Of a DNA stretch of 64,000 nucleotides, positions 1-8,035 are shown piece after piece. The notes under the pieces are model-generated. The model saw nothing but the letters and a program-made list of their open reading frames with translations. It searched no databases and had not been told where the DNA came from. The position numbers and the translations under genes are program-made. Source of the stretch: Nostoc sp. LEGE 12450 (GTDB taxonomy: Bacteria > Cyanobacteriota > Cyanobacteriia > Cyanobacteriales > Nostocaceae); contig NZ_JADEXU010000001.1 of NCBI RefSeq assembly GCF_015206895.1, positions 1 to 64,000 on the forward strand, written 5' to 3'. The number at the start of each line of letters is the position of its first letter. The stretch's first letter is position 1.

Positions 1-66
1 CTCCCCACTCCCCGCCCTCATAAATTAGCAGTAAGCTATTTGAGGGCGTTTTTCATAATCTATATA

Positions 67-1302
67 ATGGCAACTATTAACGACAACTACCTGAAACTGA
101 AAGCGGGTTATCTGTTTCCAGAAATTTCTCGGCGAGTGAATGCCTTTGCAGAAGCGAATCCTGATGCTAAAATCATCCGGCTAGGCATTGGCGATGTTAC
201 CGAACCTCTGCCGGAGGCTTGCCGCACAGCGATGATTAAAGCTGTGGAAGAAATGGGCGATCGCAATACCTTCAAAGGCTACGGGCCAGAACAAGGCTAT
301 GCTTGGTTACGGGAAAAAATTGCTACTCACGATTTCCAAGCACGGGGAGCCGATATAGATGCTTCCGAAATCTTTATCTCCGACGGTTCCAAGTGCGACA
401 CAGGCAACATTCTAGAAATATTTGGTCATGACAATCTAATTGCCGTTACTGACCCAGTTTACCCCGTGTATGTAGACACTAACGTGATGGTAGGTAATAC
501 GGGAGATGCCAACGATAAAGGTGAGTTTGAGGGTTTAGTTTATCTGCCAATTACGGCTGATAACAACTTTATCGCAGAGATTCCCTCAAAGAAAGTCGAT
601 TTAATTTATCTCTGCTTTCCCAATAACCCCACTGGCGCAACTGCTACCAAGGAATATTTAAAGGCATGGGTAGACTATGCCAAAGCTAATAACTCGATTA
701 TTTTCTTTGATGCAGCCTACGAAGCTTATATTACCGATCCATCGATTCCGCACTCAATTTATGAAATAGAAGGTGCAAGAGAAGTTGCGATAGAATTTCG
801 GTCTTTTTCTAAGAATGCAGGCTTTACAGGAACTCGTTGCGCCTTAACCGTTGTACCGAAGACACTCACCGGAAAAGCCGCCGATGGTTCCGATGTCGAA
901 CTGTGGAAACTCTGGAATCGTCGCCAGTCTACCAAATTTAATGGTGTTTCTTACATCGTTCAACGGGGAGCCGAAGCGGTTTACTCTGAAGAAGGGCAAG
1001 CACAAATTAAAGAATTGGTTAGTTTCTATCTAGAAAACGCCAAAATTATCCGTGAGAAACTCACAGCCGCCGGATTATCAGTTTATGGTGGTGTGAATGC
1101 ACCTTACGTTTGGGTAAAAACTCCTAATGGTTTATCCAGTTGGGAGTTTTTTGATAAGTTACTGCAAACTGTCAACGTTGTGGGAACCCCTGGTTCTGGC
1201 TTTGGTGCTGCGGGTGAAGGTTACTTCCGCATTTCGGCGTTTAACAGCCGGGAGAATGTCGAAGAAGCAATGAAGCGGATTACCGAGAAGTTTAAGGTGT
1301 AG
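67..1302 (+). CDS. dapL: LL-diaminopimelate aminotransferase
   Basis: PLP-dependent class I/II aminotransferase that converts tetrahydrodipicolinate plus glutamate to LL-diaminopimelate, the short lysine/peptidoglycan route used by cyanobacteria and plants. The protein has 411 residues, the usual DapL length. It shows the N-terminal signature [16 protein letters not shown], a GYGPEQGY substrate/cofactor segment, the FPNNPTGA loop, and the PLP-lysine motif SFSKNAGF (Lys about 249). An in-frame ATG nine codons upstream (position 40) gives a hydrophobic extension unlike the family, so the start was set at the ATG before ATINDNY. It is monocistronic; a hairpin at 1341-1372 may end the transcript. 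Identification is secure. Confidence 0.95.
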   Translation: MATINDNYLKLKAGYLFPEISRRVNAFAEANPDAKIIRLGIGDVTEPLPEACRTAMIKAVEEMGDRNTFKGYGPEQGYAWLREKIATHDFQARGADIDASEIFISDGSKCDTGNILEIFGHDNLIAVTDPVYPVYVDTNVMVGNTGDANDKGEFEGLVYLPITADNNFIAEIPSKKVDLIYLCFPNNPTGATATKEYLKAWVDYAKANNSIIFFDAAYEAYITDPSIPHSIYEIEGAREVAIEFRSFSKNAGFTGTRCALTVVPKTLTGKAADGSDVELWKLWNRRQSTKFNGVSYIVQRGAEAVYSEEGQAQIKELVSFYLENAKIIREKLTAAGLSVYGGVNAPYVWVKTPNGLSSWEFFDKLLQTVNVVGTPGSGFGAAGEGYFRISAFNSRENVEEAMKRITEKFKV

Positions 1303-1699
1303 AGCGATCGCTTTTGTTAAACTCAATCTATTAATCTAAAGGTTACGGTGGGCTGTATTATCCACCGCAACCTAATAGATATTGAATTGGAAGAGATGAT
1401 TTAGTAAACGGTTCAAATTGACGTAGTTATTTCATACTATAACTGCTTAGTTTCTGCTGAATAAATAATTTACTTCTAGAGATAGATGTCTTTTTATTAT
1501 CTATAAATACAAATATTATCAAACTAAGAAGTATCAAAAACAACTAAATTATTTTTTATAAAAGTTAAGTAGGAAAACCGTACTTGTCTGATAGGTTTTC
1601 TGTACCATATATCTAAGTTTAGCTGGATACAATCAAAGTATGGCTTAAGTAATGCTGTTTTCTAGAAAATTCATACAGCATTAGTAGGAGAGCGAAAAT
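1303..1699. other. AT-rich intergenic region without a gene
   Basis: 397 bp between dapL and the M48 protease. It starts with a hairpin that could terminate dapL. The rest is very AT-rich with no credible ORF, and presumably holds the promoter of the downstream protease. A purine-rich AGGAGAG at 1686-1692 precedes the protease ATG by about 7 nt. Confidence 0.6.
1341..1372 (+). terminator. Possible terminator hairpin of dapL
   Basis: Inverted repeat GGTTACGGTGG / CCACCGCAACC with one mismatch and a 10-nt loop, 38 bp after the dapL stop. There is no clean T-run after it, so factor-independent termination is only possible. Confidence 0.4.
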
Positions 1700-2569
1700 A
1701 TGGGAAATCAAGTGAAAACGGCTGCTTTACTAGCTGCATTAAGTGGTCTTTTGATTGCAATTAGTTACTGGATAATTGGCGGTAGTAGTGGCTTAATAAT
1801 TGGAATTGGCTTGGCAGCAGCAACAAATCTATTTTCCTGGTATCAATCAGATAAGATTGCTCTGGCAGTATATCAGGCCCAGCCTGTGAGTGAAGGAGAA
1901 GCACCAGGACTTTATCGGATGGTACAGAGATTAAGCGATCGCGCTAACATCCCTATGCCGAGAGTTTACATTGTCCCAAGCCAAGGTGCTAACGCCTTTG
2001 CTACTGGGCGCGATCCAGAACACGCTGCTGTGGCTGTCACCGAAGGCATTTTGAATATATTGCCAGATGATGAACTCGAAGGTGTTATCGCTCACGAACT
2101 CACCCACATTATTAATCGTGACACCCTGACACAAGCTGTTGCTGCTACCGTTGCTGGTGCGATCTCATTCCTAGCGCAAATGGTGAGTTATAGCTTATGG
2201 TTTGGCGGTGGTTCACGAGATAACAACAGAGGTGGTAATCCTTTGGGAGTTTTGTTAACAGTAATGCTTGCGCCATTAGCTGCAACGATTATTCAGCTAG
2301 CAATTTCGCGCACACGAGAATTCTCTGCTGATGCAGGTTCTGCTAGATTAACTGGTAATCCCCGTGCATTAGCTAGGGCATTACAACGCTTAGAAGCCTC
2401 AGCAAAACAGATCCCTTTAAATACCAATCCAGCTTTTGAACCGTTATTAATTATCAATTCTATCTCTGGACAGTTTTTAGGTAACTTATTTTCCAGTCAC
2501 CCTGCTACAGAAGCAAGAGTTGCAGCATTATTGAAATTAGAGCAACAACTGCCAACAAAAGCTTATTGA
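1700..2569 (+). CDS. htpX: M48 family zinc metalloprotease, HtpX-like
   Basis: Membrane-embedded zinc endopeptidase of the HtpX/Ste24 class; known members degrade misfolded membrane proteins. The protein has 289 residues. Two hydrophobic segments lie near residues 8-50, and two more near 145-165 and 178-200. The zinc motif HELTH is at about 132-136, with the third ligand in EFSADA (Glu about 207). The conserved YIVPSQGANAFATG segment is present at about 92-106. It has a good Shine-Dalgarno sequence. The next gene, 60 bp downstream on the same strand, could be cotranscribed. Family assignment is firm; the client proteins are unknown. Confidence 0.9.
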   Translation: MGNQVKTAALLAALSGLLIAISYWIIGGSSGLIIGIGLAAATNLFSWYQSDKIALAVYQAQPVSEGEAPGLYRMVQRLSDRANIPMPRVYIVPSQGANAFATGRDPEHAAVAVTEGILNILPDDELEGVIAHELTHIINRDTLTQAVAATVAGAISFLAQMVSYSLWFGGGSRDNNRGGNPLGVLLTVMLAPLAATIIQLAISRTREFSADAGSARLTGNPRALARALQRLEASAKQIPLNTNPAFEPLLIINSISGQFLGNLFSSHPATEARVAALLKLEQQLPTKAY

Positions 2570-2629
2570 TTTGTCATTTGATGTAGTTTTCATCCAAGAG
2601 TAAATTTTGCAATTAAGGATGTTTTAACT

Positions 2630-3058
2630 ATGAATGCTAACAACATCGACTCCTTTGAAAGCACAGTCATTGAATCTACAGAATCCATAGTAATTGTAGA
2701 AATTAGTTCTCAAACCGACGAACTAGTAGAAACCGAAATGGCTAACGAAAGTGATGAAGTGAAGCGCGAAACCAAAGCGCTGATTGAGGCACTAAAAAGA
2801 CGCGCTCAAGCTGAGGCTGATTCAGCAGGCACTCTCACACGTGAAACCTATTTGAAAGCTGTGCGACAAGCACGGGAATTGGTTGAAGGCAGAAAACTGA
2901 TGCAACGCGATCGCTTAGAGGACTCTTGGGCGGTAATTCAGGATGAAGTTGAGAGAAACTGGTATTTATTGATGAAAGACTTAGTGGACTTCAATTTTCG
3001 CCTGCAAAAAGCGGCTATGGCAGCTTGGGAAACCTTCAATAATCCTTACTCTCGTTAG
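2630..3058 (+). CDS. Conserved helical hypothetical protein
   Basis: 142 residues with no family I recognise. The first 45 residues are acidic, Ser/Thr/Glu-rich and probably disordered. Residues 45-140 are strongly helical and charged (VKRETKALIEALKRRAQAEA) and end in aromatic residues (NWYLLMKDLVDFNF). There is no signal peptide or membrane segment. It follows the M48 protease by 60 bp, so cotranscription is plausible, and a hairpin at 3091-3131 follows it. Codon use and HIP1 content match the neighbours, so I take it as a real gene; function not assigned. Confidence 0.75.
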   Translation: MNANNIDSFESTVIESTESIVIVEISSQTDELVETEMANESDEVKRETKALIEALKRRAQAEADSAGTLTRETYLKAVRQARELVEGRKLMQRDRLEDSWAVIQDEVERNWYLLMKDLVDFNFRLQKAAMAAWETFNNPYSR

Positions 3059-3090
3059 TTCGCGTAACCTCTCTGTCTTAAGCTAAAGTT

Positions 3091-3131
3091 CAAAACTTGT
3101 CCTTCTCCGAGTCGGTGAGGGACAAGTTTTG
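3091..3131 (+). terminator. Terminator-like hairpin
   Basis: Perfect 12-bp inverted repeat CAAAACTTGTCC / GGACAAGTTTTG with a 17-nt loop, 33 bp after the stop of the gene ending at 3058. The lower stem has a T-rich 3' arm. Likely the end of the 1700-3058 transcript. Confidence 0.5.
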
Positions 3132-3162
3132 TGTAATAAGGGATTTCCAAGAAATAAATTAT

Positions 3163-3198
3163 CGAACCACAGAGGCGCAGAGAACACAGAGTGAAGAG
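3163..3198. repeat. Dispersed repeat (ACCACAGAGGCGCAGAG family)
   Basis: Short dispersed sequence beginning CGAACCACAGAGGCGCAGAG. Related copies are found in this window near 41836-41935, where it is interrupted by another element, and inside the element at 49118-49229. No coding capacity. Confidence 0.7.
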
Positions 3199-3333
3199 AA
3201 ATGGAGAGATTTTGCAATCGACTTGGGGATATTTTTTTATTTGAAAGTTCTAAAGCTAGGGAGAGGTCTTTTTATATAGATTTTGCGTCGCGGATAAGAT
3301 AAAGAAGTAAGATAGCTCCTCACACAAGTAGCA

Positions 3334-4632
3334 ATGACTTCAACCCTGCGGAAATTTACTCGTCTTCATAGCCCAACCCTGCATCAGTTACCCAATGGTT
3401 TGACAATCATAGCGGAGCAGATGCCAGTTGAAGCTGTAAACCTCAACTTATGGATTAAAGTTGGTTCAGCCGTCGAATCTGATGCCATTAACGGTATGGC
3501 TCACTTTTTAGAACACATGATTTTTAAAGGAACAGAACGATTGGCTAGCGGCGAGTTTGAACGTCGAATTGAAGAACGGGGTGCTGTCACCAATGCCGCT
3601 ACCAGCCAAGACTATACTCATTACTATATAACTACTGCCCCCAAAGATTTTGCCCACCTTGCTCCATTACAAATAGATGTAGTATCAAATGCTAGTATTC
3701 CTGATGATGCTTTTGAACGTGAGCGATTAGTAGTTTTAGAAGAAATTAGGCGTTCAGAAGATAATCCCCAACGGCGGACATTCCGCCGGGTAATGGAGAC
3801 AGCATATAATGAGCTACCTTATCGTCGTCCGGTATTAGGGCCAGAATCGGTAATTGCCGAACTTAAACCCCAACAGATGCGGGATTTTCATCATAGTTGG
3901 TATCAACCCCAGTCAATTACTGCTGTAGCTGTAGGCAATTTGCCTGTGGAAGAATTAATTGCGATCGTTGCGGAAGGATTTACAAAAGCTAATAAAACTC
4001 CCCACTCCCCACTCAATACAGACGCGATGAATCGCGTTACCCACTCCTCACTAAATCCTGAGTCACCATTTACAGAAATTTTCCGCCGAGAATTTACAGA
4101 TGAAAGTCTCCAGCAAGGGAGACTAGTCATGGTTTGGCGGGTTCCAGGAATGGCGCAGTTAGATCGCACCTATGGATTGGATGTTTTAGCAGGAGTTTTG
4201 GGACATGGACGAACATCAAGACTGGTGAGGGATTTACGAGAAGAACGAGGGTTAGTTACTTCAATTTCTGTGAGCAACATGAGCAATCAGCTGCAAGGGA
4301 CATTTTATATTTCAGCTAAATGTGCAGTGGAAAATTTAGCAGAAGTAGAAAATGCGATCGCTCAACACATTCGCAAAGTCCAAACCGAGTTAGTCACAGA
4401 GTCAGAAATTGCCCGTGTACGGCGGCGAGTAGCGAACAGATTTATTTTTGGCAATGAGACACCAAGCGATCGCACTGGGTTGTATGGTTACTATCATTCC
4501 TTGGTGGGAGATTTAGAACCCGCCTTTAACTACCCAGATTATATTCAGAGTCAAGATGCAACTGACTTAATGCAAGCAGCCAAAGAGTATCTTTCGCCAG
4601 ATGCTTATGGTGTAGTTGTCGTTAAGCCGTAA
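3334..4632 (+). CDS. M16 family zinc peptidase (processing-protease-like)
   Basis: Member of the pitrilysin/mitochondrial-processing-peptidase family; cyanobacterial members resemble the chloroplast processing enzymes. 432 residues. The inverted zinc motif HFLEH is at 57-61, with the distal Glu in the LVVLEEIRRSED region (about 135-143). The C-terminal M16_C domain follows (MVWRVPGMAQLDRTYGLDVL onward). Residues about 222-240 are low-complexity (NKTPHSPLNTDAMNRVTHS) and are encoded by a short-repeat/dispersed-repeat insertion at 3999-4052, which lies between the two domains and keeps the frame. No signal peptide. The substrate cannot be told from sequence. Confidence 0.9.
   Translation: MTSTLRKFTRLHSPTLHQLPNGLTIIAEQMPVEAVNLNLWIKVGSAVESDAINGMAHFLEHMIFKGTERLASGEFERRIEERGAVTNAATSQDYTHYYITTAPKDFAHLAPLQIDVVSNASIPDDAFERERLVVLEEIRRSEDNPQRRTFRRVMETAYNELPYRRPVLGPESVIAELKPQQMRDFHHSWYQPQSITAVAVGNLPVEELIAIVAEGFTKANKTPHSPLNTDAMNRVTHSSLNPESPFTEIFRREFTDESLQQGRLVMVWRVPGMAQLDRTYGLDVLAGVLGHGRTSRLVRDLREERGLVTSISVSNMSNQLQGTFYISAKCAVENLAEVENAIAQHIRKVQTELVTESEIARVRRRVANRFIFGNETPSDRTGLYGYYHSLVGDLEPAFNYPDYIQSQDATDLMQAAKEYLSPDAYGVVVVKP
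3999..4052. repeat. Dispersed repeat inserted in frame in the M16 peptidase gene
   Basis: Combines CCCACTCCCCACTC-type short tandem repeats with the small palindrome ACGCGATGAATCGCGT, followed by ACCCACTCCTCACT. The same kind of unit occurs between genes elsewhere in the window. Its length preserves the reading frame at the linker between the two M16 domains. Confidence 0.6.
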
Positions 4633-4640
4633 AGTGAAGA

Positions 4641-4760
4641 AGGCAGGAGGCAGGAGGCAGTGTTTCGACTACGCTCAACAACCAGGCAGGAGGTTGGAAG
4701 AAGAATTTTTCCCCTGCTCCCTGTCCCCTGCTCCCTCATCCCCACTCCCCAATCCCCAAT
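4641..4760. repeat. Short tandem repeats between genes
   Basis: About three copies of the heptamer AGGCAGG at 4641-4660, then CCCTGCT/CCCCAAT-type pyrimidine repeats from about 4711 to 4760. This is a typical cyanobacterial STRR stretch filling the gap between the M16 peptidase and the kinase-fold gene. Confidence 0.75.
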
Positions 4761-4766
4761 TTAATC

Positions 4767-5627
4767 ATGTGGACTCAAATCGACACCCATATTAGCCAGA
4801 TGACTGGCGAAAAATTTCAGAGTCAGCAACGGCGATCGGTTGGTGGCGGATGTATCAACCAAGGTTATGCTATTTCCAATGGTGAGATAACCTACTTCCT
4901 TAAGATTAACCAAGCATCCCAAGTTGCGATGTTTGAGGCTGAGGCATTGGGTTTAAAAGAAATGCTAGCAACAGCTAGTATTCGCATCCCAAAACCTATT
5001 TGCTGGGGTGTAGCTGAGAACTCTAGCTACATTGTGCTGGAATGGTTAGAACTTGGTAATGGCAACAGCAACTCGTGGCAAGATATGGGGCGCAAGTTGG
5101 CGGCGATGCATCAAGCTAGCAGTAGCCAAGGGTTTGGTTGGAAAATTAACAATACCATTGGTTCAACGCCCCAAATCAATACTTGGACAGCAGACTGGAC
5201 AGAATTTTATATTAAACATCGCCTTGGTTATCAACTTCAGTTGGCAAGGCGACGGGGAGGAAGTTTCCCCTCTTCAGAAAAACTACTAGCAGCTATCCCT
5301 GAACTATTGACGCACCAAGTACAACCTTCTTTAGTACATGGCGATTTATGGGGCGGAAATGCCGGGTGTACTAAAGAAGGAGAACCCGTGATTTTTGATC
5401 CAGCAACTTATTTTGGCGATCGCGAAGTTGATATTGCCATGACAGAATTATTTGGTGGGTTCCCCGCAGCTTTTTACAAAGGTTACAACGAAGTTTTTCC
5501 TTTAAATGCAGGCTATGAGCAGAGAAAAACACTTTATAACCTTTATCACATTTTGAATCACTTCAATTTATTCGGCGGCGGTTATGCTTCCCAAGCGAAC
5601 CGGATGATTGACCAGATTTTGCGTTGA
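4767..5627 (+). CDS. Fructosamine kinase family protein
   Basis: Aminoglycoside-phosphotransferase-fold kinase of the fructosamine-3-kinase family, which phosphorylates ketoamine adducts on glycated proteins or small molecules so that they decompose. 286 residues, the normal length. Motifs seen: GGGCINQGY near 27-35 (nucleotide loop), ITYFLKIN with the ATP-binding Lys, the catalytic loop LVHGDLWGGNAG (about 190-201), and the metal site VIFDPATYFGDREVDIAM. The C-terminus (LNHFNLFGGGYASQA) is typical. Preceded by short tandem repeats and followed within 50 bp by a 21-bp minisatellite. Confidence 0.9.
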   Translation: MWTQIDTHISQMTGEKFQSQQRRSVGGGCINQGYAISNGEITYFLKINQASQVAMFEAEALGLKEMLATASIRIPKPICWGVAENSSYIVLEWLELGNGNSNSWQDMGRKLAAMHQASSSQGFGWKINNTIGSTPQINTWTADWTEFYIKHRLGYQLQLARRRGGSFPSSEKLLAAIPELLTHQVQPSLVHGDLWGGNAGCTKEGEPVIFDPATYFGDREVDIAMTELFGGFPAAFYKGYNEVFPLNAGYEQRKTLYNLYHILNHFNLFGGGYASQANRMIDQILR

Positions 5628-5675
5628 ACCACAGCATTTCATCAATTCGTAGCGAATTAAATTTGGCAATACCAT

Positions 5676-5841
5676 GCTTTGTTAGTGCATCGGCTTGCAT
5701 TGTGAATGCGTCGGCTTGCTTTGTTAATGCATCGGCTTGCATTGTGAATGCGTCGGCTTGCCTTGTTAATGCATTGACTTGCATTGTTAATGCATTGGCT
5801 TGCCCTGTGAATGTGTCGGCTTGCCTTGTGAATGCATACCC
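5676..5841. repeat. 21-bp minisatellite, seven copies plus partials
   Basis: Seven tandem 21-bp units (first complete unit 5687-5707, last 5813-5833), flanked by an 11-bp partial at 5676-5686 and a short partial after 5833. The consensus is near GCATCGGCTTGCATTGTGAAT. Units alternate GCATCGG/GCGTCGG and GTGAAT/GTTAAT. The period is a multiple of three, so both strands stay open (plus strand heptapeptide NASACIV, minus strand QADALTK). I see no start context or conserved flanks to support translation. Confidence 0.9.
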
Positions 5842-5885
5842 TTGGATATAAAAACAGGAAGGTGGTTATTGCTTATAGACTGATG

Positions 5886-6009
5886 TCAATACTTTTCGGA
5901 TAAACCTAACAATCTCTCTTCTGATCTGGGGAAAGGTTACTGGGCTTAGGGGAGAAGTAAATTCAAACCCTTTCCCTTTCCCCTTTCCCCCTTAACCGAA
6001 AAGTATTGA
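5886..6009. repeat. MITE-like element with 14-bp inverted ends
   Basis: Perfect 14-bp inverted repeats TCAATACTTTTCGG (5886-5899) and CCGAAAAGTATTGA (5996-6009) enclose 96 bp with a pyrimidine-rich CCCTTTCCC tract. A related end (CGAAAAGTATTG) occurs near 18282. No coding capacity. Confidence 0.65.
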
Positions 6010-6017
6010 GACTGATG

Positions 6018-6338
6018 CTACTTTAAAGCCACTATTTGATTCACCATCACCGCCAATGCCACCATCCCCAAAATCGTCATTAATCCGGCCGGCATAAACT
6101 TGCGTGTTTTAGCTAGTCGAACTGCAAAGACTACAACTAAAACAGCAGTAACTAACACTGCTAAAATCGAACCCCAGGTTTGCCCTTGGAGTTGAAAGTA
6201 AGCAGCGAGTATTAGTAATAGACCGCTAATACTACCACTTACCAGTGAAACCTTACTTCTAGCCTGAGTATAGCCAATAATTCCACCAGCGATCGCTAAT
6301 ATGCCGTAGGCGAAAGCAGCAATTATACTTAAATTCAT
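6018..6338 (-). CDS. Small membrane protein, TMEM14-like
   Basis: 106 residues with about four hydrophobic helices (roughly 3-22, 31-50, 55-75 and 84-104). The pattern IIAAFAYGILAIAGGIIGY ... ARSKVSLVSGSISGLLL ... KTRKFMPAGLM is that of the TMEM14/UPF0136 family, whose cyanobacterial function is unsettled. The start is the ATG before NLSIIAAF; a longer reading frame to 6437 adds 33 residues with no family match and overlaps the divergent gene. It is transcribed divergently from the DUF815 ATPase gene, with about 84 bp between the starts. Confidence 0.8.
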   Translation of the reverse strand: MNLSIIAAFAYGILAIAGGIIGYTQARSKVSLVSGSISGLLLILAAYFQLQGQTWGSILAVLVTAVLVVVFAVRLAKTRKFMPAGLMTILGMVALAVMVNQIVALK

Positions 6339-6422
6339 TGTTAATACATCTGTAGATTTTGACTTTACTGCCAACGTCAGCAGACAATTTACCATAGCTA
6401 AATAGCTATACCACACAGTTGA

Positions 6423-7781
6423 TTGATGGATAATCAAGCGATGCCAATAACAAGTACTACCTCATATACAAAAGTCCAATATCTCCAGCGTCAAGCGGCC
6501 TCACTTTTACTGTACCAGTCTGTTCTTCAAGGCGAAGTGGGGATAGCTTTTCTGGAACTGTTGCAAGCTATACGTTACACTGACTCTGATGCACGGGGTT
6601 GTCTCGAAGCCTACGGTCGTTACTTCCACGCTTTAGCTGCTAAAAATCAAAACTGGGAAGACTATTTAATTACTCAACTTCTCTTCTCTAATAATCCTTT
6701 TACCAAACTGGTCCAAGTGAAAGAATTTGAAGAACTGCCCCCAGCTTTAGTAGCAGCAGTACGGCATGATTTACAAATATTACAAAGTCTCTATGAATGT
6801 AGCAGCGCCTCTTTGAGTGAGTGGATACAAAGCGTAGCTCACATGCCGATTTCGCCAGTAGTGTGGTATAAAGAGCAAGAATTCGTAGGAGTAGAGACAA
6901 AATTCGCTACATATTTACAAGACTTAGATAATTGGGGTGATGCTGTAGAAGAGTTAGCGGCTTATTATCGGCAATGTGGCTCTGGTTTATTTGCAGAATA
7001 CCGCGCTTTACGTTGGCAAGCTGGGCAATTTATCGGTATCCGATACTCTGATCCGGTTAAGTTGAGTGCGCTTGTAGGTTACGAGTCTCAAAAAGATGCT
7101 TTGTTAAAAAATACAGAGTTTTTATTATCAGGAGAGATGGCACTTCATGTATTACTTTACGGTAGTCGTGGTTCTGGAAAATCTTCTTTAGTGAAATCTT
7201 TGTTAAATGAATATAGCGAGCGTAGTCTCCGCTTATTGGAAGTGACAAAATCTGATTTAAAAGATTTACCAGAAATTGTGGAACATTTACGAGGAGTGTC
7301 ACAAAAATTTATTATCTTTGTCGACGATCTTTCCTTTGAAGAAGATGATGATGCCTTTAAAGCGCTCAAGGTAGTTTTAGAAGGTAATTTAACCGCGCGG
7401 CCGCAAAATGTAGTTGTGTATGCTACTTCCAATCGCCGCCACTTGATTCGGGAGTTCTTTGTGGATCGACCTACCCCCAAGGATAATGAGGAAATCCATG
7501 CTTGGGATACGATGCAGGAGAAGCTTTCATTTAGCGATCGCTTTGGTTTAACCTTGACCTTTGAACCAGCCGATCAAAAAACTTATTTGAAGATAGTACA
7601 ACATCTTGCAGCACAAGCTGAAATTAATATTACCCATGAAGATTTGGAATTTCAAGCATTACAGTGGGCAACTCGCCACAACGGTCGTTCTGGACGCACA
7701 GCACGGCAGTTTGTTGATTTTTTAAAAGCAGATTTAAGACTTTTTTCTGCAAACAACAATACATCCAATACTTCTGATTAA
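6423..7781 (+). CDS. DUF815-family AAA ATPase
   Basis: P-loop ATPase of the DUF815 family, AAA+ related, biochemical role unknown. 452 residues. Residues 1-200 are helical and unassigned. The P-loop YGSRGSGKSS is near 245-254, Walker B-like IIFVDDLSFEE near 295-305, sensor segment VVVYATSNRRHLI near 335-347, and a C-terminal helical lid with LQWATRHNGRSGRTARQF. The start could be ATG 6423 or one of the next two Met codons (6426, 6441). It lies 255 bp upstream of the TerB-C coiled-coil gene on the same strand; a functional link is possible but unproven. Confidence 0.85.
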   Translation: MMDNQAMPITSTTSYTKVQYLQRQAASLLLYQSVLQGEVGIAFLELLQAIRYTDSDARGCLEAYGRYFHALAAKNQNWEDYLITQLLFSNNPFTKLVQVKEFEELPPALVAAVRHDLQILQSLYECSSASLSEWIQSVAHMPISPVVWYKEQEFVGVETKFATYLQDLDNWGDAVEELAAYYRQCGSGLFAEYRALRWQAGQFIGIRYSDPVKLSALVGYESQKDALLKNTEFLLSGEMALHVLLYGSRGSGKSSLVKSLLNEYSERSLRLLEVTKSDLKDLPEIVEHLRGVSQKFIIFVDDLSFEEDDDAFKALKVVLEGNLTARPQNVVVYATSNRRHLIREFFVDRPTPKDNEEIHAWDTMQEKLSFSDRFGLTLTFEPADQKTYLKIVQHLAAQAEINITHEDLEFQALQWATRHNGRSGRTARQFVDFLKADLRLFSANNNTSNTSD

Positions 7782-7957
7782 AATTAATTTATTGATGATT
7801 AAAAATTTCTGTTAGTTACATAACGATATGATGCACCAGTAACTAAAAACTAGATATTTCAAAAATACTATGATACAAAACTTTGGAAAAATGCCTTATT
7901 TAACCAAACACAATCACCTGTGTATTCTAATTTGTAATTACATTCGCATATCTGCCA

Positions 7958-8034
7958 ATGTAATTACGAATTACGTAGCTTGCTTCTCGCCTTCTCTACG
8001 AAACGCTACGCCAATGGCGAGTATTACGAATTAG
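7958..8034. repeat. Dispersed repeat with inverted ends
   Basis: TGTAATTACGAATTACG and TATTACGAATTAG flank a GC-richer core (TTCTCGCC ... GGCGAG) that can fold into a hairpin. It lies directly upstream of the TerB-C coiled-coil gene, so its promoter or leader may contain this repeat. Confidence 0.5.
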
Positions 8035-8035
8035 T

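Noticed and set aside
3097-3279. 60-codon frame after the helical hypothetical gene
   Set aside because: It starts within the terminator hairpin and passes through a dispersed repeat; no protein features.
3311-3330. CTCCTCACAC motif as a Yfr1 gene
   Set aside because: The motif lies in the leader of the M16 peptidase gene without the flanking stem-loops and terminator of Yfr1.
5676-5841. Possible CRISPR array
   Set aside because: Units are contiguous with no spacers, too short, and there are no cas genes in the window; the 42-bp array at 39564 was rejected for the same reason.
5563-5851. Overlapping small frames on both strands through the 21-bp minisatellite
   Set aside because: Open only because the period is a multiple of three; one overlaps the end of the fructosamine kinase gene and neither has a convincing start.
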